Shown here piece by piece: positions 1 through 5,948 of a stretch of 6,874 bases of DNA. The stretch is taken from positions 1 to 6,874 of the forward strand of contig CAKSAI010000170.1 in assembly GCA_934434905.1 (NCBI GenBank), given 5' to 3'. The translations under genes and the position numbers were made by a program. Below the pieces are notes generated by a model. That model was not told where the DNA came from and did no database searches. It was given only the letters and a program-made list of their open reading frames with translations. Position 1 is the first letter of the stretch. Each line of letters starts with the position of its first letter. Source of the DNA: an uncultured Lachnospiraceae bacterium. GTDB lineage: Bacteria; Bacillota; Clostridia; Lachnospirales; Lachnospiraceae.

Positions 1-32
1 GAGTTTTCTGGATCTTTAGAGCCAGAAAACTC
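1..32. other. Perfect 11-bp inverted repeat (hairpin) at window edge
   Basis: Bases 1-11 (GAGTTTTCTGG) are the exact reverse complement of bases 22-32 (CCAGAAAACTC), with a 10-base loop. No T-tract follows on the + strand (the next bases are CGTCCCC), so it is not a standard intrinsic terminator for a rightward gene. It could be the terminator of a leftward gene if an A-run lies just left of the window, or part of an upstream intergenic element cut by the window edge. The inverted repeat is seen directly; its role is not known. Confidence 0.5.
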
Positions 33-44
33 CGTCCCCAGTGG

Positions 45-74
45 ATTTGTTTAACATCACATCCTGAAACAAAT
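45..74. promoter_or_regulatory. 8-bp inverted repeat, possible operator
   Basis: ATTTGTTT at 45-52 is matched by its exact reverse complement AAACAAAT at 67-74, with a 14-base spacer. The half-sites are centred about 22 bases apart, close to two helical turns, so both would face the same side of the DNA. The repeat lies about 40 bases upstream of the TATAAT box at 116-121, a usual place for an activator. AT-rich 8-mers can pair by chance, and no known operator consensus is recognised here. Confidence 0.3.
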
Positions 75-115
75 AATCCCCAGATTCGCTATACCATATT
101 CTACAGGCGTCGAAG

Positions 116-121
116 TATAAT
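116..121 (+). promoter_or_regulatory. Candidate sigma-A -10 box (TATAAT) of the operon
   Basis: A perfect TATAAT lies 78 bases upstream of the phosphorylase start codon. At spacings of 16 to 18 bases the -35 position reads CCATAT, ACCATA or TACCAT, none close to TTGACA, and there is no TG extension before the -10. A strong -10 with a poor -35 suggests a promoter that needs an activator, which fits a locus carrying its own sensor kinase. Transcription would begin near 128, leaving a leader of about 70 bases. The -10 is seen directly; activator dependence is inferred. Confidence 0.5.
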
Positions 122-183
122 AAAGAAAATTAAGATGGTCTGCATCTGTGGATCTGGAACAGCATGTATGGTATTTGAGTAGT

Positions 184-189
184 AGGAGG
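184..189 (+). promoter_or_regulatory. Ribosome binding site of the phosphorylase gene
   Basis: A full AGGAGG lies 10 bases before the ATG at 200. It is the strongest Shine-Dalgarno match in the window and fixes the start. A second purine run (AGAGGG, 194-199) directly abuts the ATG and is too close to serve. Confidence 0.8.
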
Positions 190-199
190 AATAAGAGGG

Positions 200-2590
200 A
201 TGAAATACGGACATTTTGATCAGGAAAAAAGGGAATATGTCATTGACCGTGTAGATCTGCCCACATCCTGGACGAATTATCTTGGAGTGGAAGAGATGGC
301 GGCAGTGGTGAATCATACCGCAGGAGGATATTTGTTTTACAAGTCACCGGAATATCACCGGATCACCAGATTCCGTGCAAATGCGGTGCCGATGGACCGG
401 CCGGGACATTATGTATATCTGAGGGATGAGGAATCAGGAGACTACTGGTCCATATCCTGGCAGCCGGTTGGAAAGCCTTTGGATCAGGCAAAGTATATCT
501 GCCGTCACGGAATGTCTTACAGTGTCTACGAATGCGATTACAGCCAGATACAGGCAAGCCAGACTCTGTTTATCCCAATTGGGGATACGGTGGAGATCTG
601 GGATGTGAAGATCCGCAATAACGATAATCGCACAAGAAAATTCAGTGTATTTTCCTATTGTGAATTTTCCTTCCATCAGATTCCGATGGATAATCAGAAC
701 TTCCAGATGAGTCTGTATGCGGCAGGATCATCTTATGAAGACGGCATCATCGAACATGACCTGTTTTACGAAGAGTTTGGGTATCAGTATTTTGTTTCCA
801 ATTTTGAGCCGGATGGATATGACTGTCTGCGAGATACCTTTATCGGACCATACCGGACAGAGAATAAACCTTTGGTTGTGGAAACTGGAAAATGCTGCAG
901 CAGTCAGGAACTGGGAGGCAATCACTGTGGCGTATTAAAGAAAGAGATCTCTCTGGAACCGGGACAGGAAGTGCGTCTGCTGTTTTTTCTGGGAGAGGGA
1001 AAACGAGAAGAAGGAAAGAAAATCCGGGAAAAATATCAGGATCTTAAGATGGCAGATCAGGCACTGGAGAGATTGCATAATTACTGGGAGAAGAAGTTTT
1101 CCAGACTGCAGATAAAGACCCCGGATGAAGATATGAACACCATGATTAATACCTGGAATCTGTATCAGGCAGAGGTAAATATTATGTTCTCCAGATTCGC
1201 ATCTTTTATAGAAGTTGGAGGACGAACCGGTCTTGGCTATCGGGATACGGCGCAGGATGCTATGACTGTGCCACATTCTAATCCGGAAAAATGCCGGCAG
1301 AGGATTGTGGAACTGTTGCGTGGACTGGTAAAAGAGGGATATGGTCTGCATCTTTTCCAGCCGGAATGGTTTGAGCCGGATACAAAAGTAAAACCGTTCC
1401 AGTCACCAACTGTAGTACCGACACCCAAAGCAGAAGATATGATCCATGGAATCAAAGATGCCTGCTCGGATGACGCACTGTGGCTGATAGCATCAATTGT
1501 GGAATATATCAAGGAGACTGGTGAACTGTCTTTTGCAGACGAGATCACCACCTATGCGGATGGCGGAGAAGGAACAGTATATGAACATATGATGCGGATC
1601 CTGGATTTTTCAGCAAGAGAAGTGGGAACACATGGTATCTGTAAAGGCCTTCGCGCAGACTGGAATGACTGTCTGAATCTTGGTGGCGGAGAAAGCGCGC
1701 TGGTATCCTTCCTTCATATATGGGCACTGCGTAACTTTCTGGAACTGGCAGAACTGCGAAAAGACAGCAGGAATGTAAAAAAATATTCGGATATGCTTCA
1801 GAGAGTTCAGGAAGTGTGTGACCGGGAATTGTGGGATGAGCAGTGGTACATCCGTGGAGTGACCAGAAAAGGCAGAAGGATTGGTACTTCCAAAGACGTG
1901 GAAGGAAAAATCCATCTGGAATCCAATGCCTGGGCGGTATTATCCGGTGCAGCTCCGGAAGAAAAGGGAAAAATGGCGCTGGACAGTGTGGAAAAGTACC
2001 TGTACACCCCATATGGCATTATGCTGAACGGACCGGCGTATACAATACCGGATGAAGACATTGGATTTGTGACAAGAGTTTATCCGGGACTGAAAGAAAA
2101 TGCATCTATATTCAGTCATCCGAATCCATGGGTATGGGCTGCAGAGTGTGTGCTGGGACGGGGAGACAAAGCAATAAAGTTCTATCATGCCCTTTGTCCG
2201 AGCAGACAGAATGACCGGATTGAAATCCGCCAGGCAGAGCCGTATTCTTACTGCCAGTTTATTGTCGGAAAGGATCATACCGCATTTGGCAGGGCAAGAC
2301 ATCCATTTATGACAGGAACCGGAGGATGGGCATATTTTGCGGCTACCAGATATATGCTGGGTATCCGCCCGGATTTTGAAGAATTAAAGATAGACCCGTG
2401 TATTCCGGCAGAATGGGATGGATTTATTGTGCAGAGAATCTGGAGAGGTGCTGTGTACCAGATCACGGTGGAGAATCCACAGCATGTGATGAAGGGTGTG
2501 GAAGAAATTTGGATAGATGGACAGAAATCCGAAAAAATACCAGCTTATCCGGCAGGAAGTACGCACCGTGTCTGTGTGGTAATGGGATAA
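200..2590 (+). CDS. GH94 glycoside phosphorylase, probable N,N'-diacetylchitobiose phosphorylase
   Basis: This 796-residue cytoplasmic enzyme has the full length expected for GH94 (about 800) and no signal peptide. Family members cleave a beta-linked disaccharide with inorganic phosphate, inverting the anomeric centre to give an alpha-sugar 1-phosphate and a free sugar. The architecture fits an N-terminal beta-sandwich (about 1-260), a helical linker, an (alpha/alpha)6 barrel (about 300-710) and a small C-terminal beta domain containing the DPCIPAEWDGF motif. Expected active-site residues are present: the general acid Asp490 in ADWNDC, Arg348-Asp349 in GLGYRDTAQD, and phosphate contacts Arg342, His640, Thr705 and Gly706. 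These correspond, from memory, to Vibrio proteolyticus ChbP D492, R349-D350, R343, H644, T709 and G710. Val627 matches ChbP Val631, which leaves room for an N-acetyl group; cellobiose phosphorylases have Tyr there. The N-terminus (MKYGHFD, then SPEYHRITRF and DRPGHYVYLRDEESGDYWS) also reads like ChbP. Chitobiose is the likeliest substrate, but other GH94 specificities (laminaribiose, cellobionate) cannot be excluded. It is the first gene of the operon and ends 43 bases before the mutase. Confidence 0.9.
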   Translation: MKYGHFDQEKREYVIDRVDLPTSWTNYLGVEEMAAVVNHTAGGYLFYKSPEYHRITRFRANAVPMDRPGHYVYLRDEESGDYWSISWQPVGKPLDQAKYICRHGMSYSVYECDYSQIQASQTLFIPIGDTVEIWDVKIRNNDNRTRKFSVFSYCEFSFHQIPMDNQNFQMSLYAAGSSYEDGIIEHDLFYEEFGYQYFVSNFEPDGYDCLRDTFIGPYRTENKPLVVETGKCCSSQELGGNHCGVLKKEISLEPGQEVRLLFFLGEGKREEGKKIREKYQDLKMADQALERLHNYWEKKFSRLQIKTPDEDMNTMINTWNLYQAEVNIMFSRFASFIEVGGRTGLGYRDTAQDAMTVPHSNPEKCRQRIVELLRGLVKEGYGLHLFQPEWFEPDTKVKPFQSPTVVPTPKAEDMIHGIKDACSDDALWLIASIVEYIKETGELSFADEITTYADGGEGTVYEHMMRILDFSAREVGTHGICKGLRADWNDCLNLGGGESALVSFLHIWALRNFLELAELRKDSRNVKKYSDMLQRVQEVCDRELWDEQWYIRGVTRKGRRIGTSKDVEGKIHLESNAWAVLSGAAPEEKGKMALDSVEKYLYTPYGIMLNGPAYTIPDEDIGFVTRVYPGLKENASIFSHPNPWVWAAECVLGRGDKAIKFYHALCPSRQNDRIEIRQAEPYSYCQFIVGKDHTAFGRARHPFMTGTGGWAYFAATRYMLGIRPDFEELKIDPCIPAEWDGFIVQRIWRGAVYQITVENPQHVMKGVEEIWIDGQKSEKIPAYPAGSTHRVCVVMG

Positions 2591-2620
2591 CATCAGATAA
2601 AGTGGAAAAAGATGAGAATT

Positions 2621-2626
2621 GGGGGA
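2621..2626 (+). promoter_or_regulatory. GGGGGA ribosome site deciding the mutase start
   Basis: A G-run (GGGGGA) lies 7 bases before the ATG at 2634. An in-frame TTG at 2619 would extend the protein by five residues, but that TTG shares its G with this site and has no site of its own upstream, so the ATG is preferred. Almost the same leader precedes the binding-protein gene (5933-5944). Confidence 0.6.
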
Positions 2627-2633
2627 AAAACAG

Positions 2634-4067
2634 ATGATCAGATTTGGAACAGGTGGCTGGAGAGCTATTATCGGGGATGAATTTACCAAGGCAAATATTC
2701 AGATTCTGGCAGCTGCCATGGCAGAAAAAATGAAAGCAGAGGATGTGGATAAAAAAGGTCTTGTGATTGGATATGACCGGCGGTTTCTTTCGAAGGAAAC
2801 CGTATACTGGACCTGTGAGGTACTGGCGGCAGAGGGAATTCCGGTGTTATTCGTAAACCGGTCTGTTCCTACACCTACGATTATGTTTTATGTGATGAAA
2901 CATCAGCTCCCATATGGTATGATGGTTACAGCAAGTCATAATCCGGCAATCTATAATGGAATCAAGGTTTTTACTGCCGGAGGAAGAGATGCGGATGAAG
3001 CACAGACACAGGATATCGAAAAATACATTCAGAAAATCGAGCAACAAAAAGAACAGTATCCAATCCGGACTATGGAATATGCAAAGGCACTGGAAGCAGG
3101 ACTGGTGACGGAGTTCAATCCATTAAATGAATATCTGGACAATATTATTGAGCGGATCAATATGAAGAAAATACGTGATGCGGCTCTTCATATTGCATTG
3201 GATCCCATGTACGGAGTCAGCCAGACATCCCTGAAAACGATTCTACTGACAGCCAGATGTGATGTGGATCTGATCAATGAACGCCATGATACTTTATTTG
3301 GCGGACGGCTTCCGGCACCATCCGAGGAGACTCTGCGGGCACTGCGCACCCATGTCATTGATTACCGATGCGATATCGGTCTGGCAACAGACGGAGATGC
3401 AGACCGGATCGGAGTCATTGATGATCAGGGCAAGTTCCTTCATGCCAATGAGATACTGGTATTATTGTATTATTATCTGGTGAAATATAAGGGCTGGCAC
3501 GGACCGGCGGTACGGAACCTGGCTACTACCCATATGTTGGATAAAGTGGCGGAAAGCTTTGGCGAAACATGTTATGAAGTGCCGGTGGGCTTTAAATATG
3601 TCTCGGCGAAGATGCAGGAGACAGATGCACTCATCGGGGGAGAATCTTCAGGAGGTCTGACTGTAAAAGGTCACATCAATGGCAAGGATGGTGTATATGC
3701 GGCCGCACTTCTGGTGGAGATGCTGGCTGTGACCGGAATGAAAATCTCAGAGATTGCCAGGAAGCTGGAAGAGGAATATGGCACATTGTATACCATAGAG
3801 AAGGCATATCATTTTTCAGAAGAAGTGAAAGAACAGATGAAAGATCAGTTGTCAGAAGGAAAAGATCTGCCAGATTTTGGAAGAGGTATAAACCATGTTT
3901 CCTATATGGATGGATGTAAAGTGTATTTTGAGGATGGAGGATGGGTACTGGCCAGATTCTCCGGAACCGAACCGCTGCTTCGTATATTCTGTGAAATGCA
4001 GGAGAAAAAAGAAGCGGAGGAAATCTGCCTGATTATGGAACAGTTCCTTGGTTTGCAGGCTGTCTGA
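2634..4067 (+). CDS. Alpha-D-phosphohexomutase (PGM/PMM family), probable sugar 1-phosphate to 6-phosphate mutase
   Basis: The product, 477 residues from the ATG, is a complete cytoplasmic phosphohexomutase with the four usual sites in order. These are the catalytic phosphoserine loop TASHNP with Ser101, the Mg2+-binding loop DGDADR with Asp253, Asp255 and Asp257, the sugar-specificity loop GGESSGG at 335-341 with Glu337, and the phosphate-binding loop RFSGTEPLLR at 441-450. The N-terminal FGTGGWRAIIGDEF is also typical of the phosphoglucomutase/phosphomannomutase branch. The family moves phosphate between C1 and C6 through a bisphosphate intermediate. Directly after a GH94 phosphorylase, its likely job is to convert the released sugar 1-phosphate (GlcNAc-1-P if the phosphorylase acts on chitobiose) to the 6-phosphate. 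The specificity loop is not the GEQSGH of GlmM, so a cell-wall role is unlikely. Specificity for GlcNAc-1-P over Glc-1-P is inferred from context only. It ends two bases before the kinase gene. Confidence 0.9.
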   Translation: MIRFGTGGWRAIIGDEFTKANIQILAAAMAEKMKAEDVDKKGLVIGYDRRFLSKETVYWTCEVLAAEGIPVLFVNRSVPTPTIMFYVMKHQLPYGMMVTASHNPAIYNGIKVFTAGGRDADEAQTQDIEKYIQKIEQQKEQYPIRTMEYAKALEAGLVTEFNPLNEYLDNIIERINMKKIRDAALHIALDPMYGVSQTSLKTILLTARCDVDLINERHDTLFGGRLPAPSEETLRALRTHVIDYRCDIGLATDGDADRIGVIDDQGKFLHANEILVLLYYYLVKYKGWHGPAVRNLATTHMLDKVAESFGETCYEVPVGFKYVSAKMQETDALIGGESSGGLTVKGHINGKDGVYAAALLVEMLAVTGMKISEIARKLEEEYGTLYTIEKAYHFSEEVKEQMKDQLSEGKDLPDFGRGINHVSYMDGCKVYFEDGGWVLARFSGTEPLLRIFCEMQEKKEAEEICLIMEQFLGLQAV

Positions 4068-4069
4068 TC

Positions 4070-5851
4070 ATGCAGAAAGTGAGTATGAAAAAAAGAAAAT
4101 TATCTATTAAAATCATTGTGGTGGGACTGCTTCTGATCTGTTGGTTCCTGCCGTTTCTGATCATTGCCGGACTGACTGGAAGCTACATGTCCGGCAATCA
4201 TTTTGAAAATCAGATCAATTCTCAGCGGAAAAGTCTGTCTTTTTATAATCAGGTATGTACGGAGCGGTTGAATCATGCCATTATGATTTCCAGACAGGCG
4301 ACCTATGACGGAACCATCAATCGTATATACCGATCCTGGAAAAATGGAGAATTATCCATGGAAGCAATGCTTCAGGCATGCAACAGCCAGTTATATCAGA
4401 TGTATGCTCATGATGACTGTATACAGGATGCCATTCTCTGGATGAAGGAAGGAGAGACTTTGTATAAAGCCAATAGTTACAATGAGAGTACAGGAGGCGG
4501 GTATCGCCAGATAGAAGCTTTCTGGGAAAGTGATTATGACAGGGCAGAGGAAATCGCAGCCGATCTGGATACCAAAATACAGTTTTATAATCAGGATGGA
4601 AAGCTGTACCTGATTCGGAATATGGTAGACAGCAATTTCAAAAAGGTTGCCACGCTGGTGCTGCGTCTGAATCAGAGGTACTGTTTTGCCAATCTGACCA
4701 ATCAGGCGGAAGATACAGATGTAACCGTGTGGATCAACGAACAGGAGATACCGATTCTTGGGAAGATCCTGCAGTGGAGTGATGTGCGCAAAGAAGGCGA
4801 AGAAGGACGCAGTGGTTACTATCTGCATCAGAATAAACTGGGAATTTATGACAGCAGAAAAGAGGATGATTATCGAATTACAACAATGTTGAGAATACGG
4901 GAGGCGGCAATGATAACGCCGTTTTATGGATACCGGATATTGCTGGCGGGTATGCTGATCTGCCTGGTGCCTCTTCTGATTCTGACTATTCTTCTTTTTC
5001 GGAAGTATTTTTCAGAGCCTGTGGATATGCTGGTAAAGGGGGCAGAAGAAATTGAAAAAGGTAATCTTGGATATCAGCTCAGGGCAGTTCCGGGAGCGGA
5101 AGAATTTACTTATCTGTCTGAAGCATTTAATAAGATGTCCAGCCAGTTAAAGTTTCAGTTTGACCATATTTATGAAGAGGAAATTGCCTTAAGAGATGCC
5201 AGAATTATGGCACTTCAGTCCCATATTAATCCGCATTTTATGAACAATACCCTGGAGATCATCAACTGGGAGGCGAGAATGAACGGGGATGAGCAGGTTT
5301 CCCAGATGATTGAGGCTCTTTCTACGCTGATGGATGCAACCATTGACCGCAGGAGACAGCCGGAGGTCAGACTTTCAGAAGAGATGAGGTATGTGAATGC
5401 ATACCTGAAGATTCTGAAAACACGTCTGGGAAAACGGCTGGATGTTATCAATGAACTGCCGGCTTCCATTATGGATTATCAGGTGCCTCGCCTGATACTG
5501 CAGCCAATTATAGAGAATGCAGTAGAACATGGAGCGGTACGGAAAGGTCATGGAACCGTGATTTTAAAAGGATATGCAGAGGGGGAATTCCTTCATCTGG
5601 AGATCTATAACGATGGTGGAATTACCGGGGAAGAGAAAGCCAAAATACAGCGTCTCCTGGATCCGGATTATGATACCAGCAAGGAATCTTCCGGTAATCT
5701 TGGAATTGCCAATGTGAACCAGAGGCTTAAAATTCTTTATGGAGAACCATGTGGACTGACCATAGAGGAAGTGGGAGAGCATCAGGTAAGAAGTGCTTTG
5801 ACGATTCGTGTGGGAGAAGTGAACAAGAAAATACAAGAAATCACAGAATGA
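4070..5851 (+). CDS. YesM-like two-transmembrane sensor histidine kinase
   Basis: This 593-residue membrane kinase has a basic N-terminus, a first transmembrane helix at about 15-35, an extracellular sensor region at about 36-285, a second helix at about 290-310 and a HAMP linker at about 311-365. The sensor region is probably of Cache type, judged from its size and the pattern around RNMVDSNFKKVATLVLRLN. The phosphoacceptor region LQSHINPHFMNNTLEIINW, with His389 as the expected phosphorylated residue, is the His_kinase (PF06580) signature. The ATP-binding domain follows, with an N-box PIIENAVEHG (Glu482, Asn483), a D-box NDGG (Asp515) and a G-box GNLGIANVNQRL (542-553). Such kinases usually act with an AraC-type YesN regulator on sugar ABC transporter genes, but no regulator is present here. 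The start at 4070 lies two bases after the mutase stop with only a weak site (CAGG, 4056-4059), suggesting coupled translation. A second ATG at 4085 is possible and would cost five residues. The ligand is unknown. Confidence 0.9.
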   Translation: MQKVSMKKRKLSIKIIVVGLLLICWFLPFLIIAGLTGSYMSGNHFENQINSQRKSLSFYNQVCTERLNHAIMISRQATYDGTINRIYRSWKNGELSMEAMLQACNSQLYQMYAHDDCIQDAILWMKEGETLYKANSYNESTGGGYRQIEAFWESDYDRAEEIAADLDTKIQFYNQDGKLYLIRNMVDSNFKKVATLVLRLNQRYCFANLTNQAEDTDVTVWINEQEIPILGKILQWSDVRKEGEEGRSGYYLHQNKLGIYDSRKEDDYRITTMLRIREAAMITPFYGYRILLAGMLICLVPLLILTILLFRKYFSEPVDMLVKGAEEIEKGNLGYQLRAVPGAEEFTYLSEAFNKMSSQLKFQFDHIYEEEIALRDARIMALQSHINPHFMNNTLEIINWEARMNGDEQVSQMIEALSTLMDATIDRRRQPEVRLSEEMRYVNAYLKILKTRLGKRLDVINELPASIMDYQVPRLILQPIIENAVEHGAVRKGHGTVILKGYAEGEFLHLEIYNDGGITGEEKAKIQRLLDPDYDTSKESSGNLGIANVNQRLKILYGEPCGLTIEEVGEHQVRSALTIRVGEVNKKIQEITE

Positions 5852-5855
5852 GTTA

Positions 5856-5884
5856 TTCATTTTATACAGAGCCGGTGTCATAAT
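5856..5884 (+). promoter_or_regulatory. Possible internal promoter before the binding-protein gene
   Basis: CATAAT at 5879-5884 is one base from the -10 consensus and is preceded by TG at 5876-5877, making an extended -10. At 17-base spacing, TTCATT at 5856-5861 is a weak -35 (3 of 6). The 97-base gap between the kinase and the binding-protein gene shows no hairpin plus T-tract. The gap could therefore add transcription for the binding protein, which is usually needed in larger amounts, while still allowing read-through. The role is inferred. Confidence 0.35.
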
Positions 5885-5902
5885 ATAGATAACAAATAGA
5901 AC

Positions 5903-5940
5903 AGGAGTGAGGGTGACATTCCTGAATCAAAGATTGGGGG
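5903..5940 (+). promoter_or_regulatory. Two ribosome binding sites upstream of the binding-protein gene
   Basis: GGGGG at 5936-5940 lies 8 bases before the ATG at 5949 and is taken as the working site. A second, better site, AGGAG at 5903-5907, lies 5 bases before an in-frame GTG at 5913. Starting there would add 12 residues (MTFLNQRLGENK) before the MKKK of the signal peptide. The ATG is preferred because MKKK plus a hydrophobic core is a normal signal-peptide start. Confidence 0.5.
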
Positions 5941-5948
5941 AAAATAAA

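Noticed and set aside
133..147. Small hairpin AGATG/CATCT in the leader of the first gene
   Set aside because: A 5-bp stem with a 5-base loop is too weak, and no riboswitch core or T-box motif is visible in the leader.
91..174. 8-bp inverted repeat ATACCATA (91-98) and TATGGTAT (167-174)
   Set aside because: The arms are 68 bases apart, short and AT-rich; a chance match is likely and no role is apparent.
33..199. Catabolite-repression (cre) site in the upstream region
   Set aside because: No stretch matches the TGNAARCGNNNNCA pattern well enough; the TGAAACAAAT region lacks the central CG.
935..2012. Long reverse-strand open frames (up to 155 residues) opposite the phosphorylase gene
   Set aside because: They lie antisense to a gene with full family motifs, have no clear ribosome site, and read as low-information sequence without domains.
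200..2590. Calling the first gene a cellobiose phosphorylase
   Set aside because: Val627 replaces the Tyr expected in cellobiose phosphorylases, and the N-terminal and barrel motifs read like chitobiose phosphorylase; the substrate is still not proven.
2634..4067. Calling the second gene glmM (phosphoglucosamine mutase of cell-wall synthesis)
   Set aside because: GlmM has GEQSGH in the sugar loop; this protein has GGESSGG, and the context is catabolic.
4391..4828. A 145-residue reverse-strand open frame opposite the kinase sensor region
   Set aside because: It is a shadow of the sensor domain coding sequence, with no recognisable motif or start signal.
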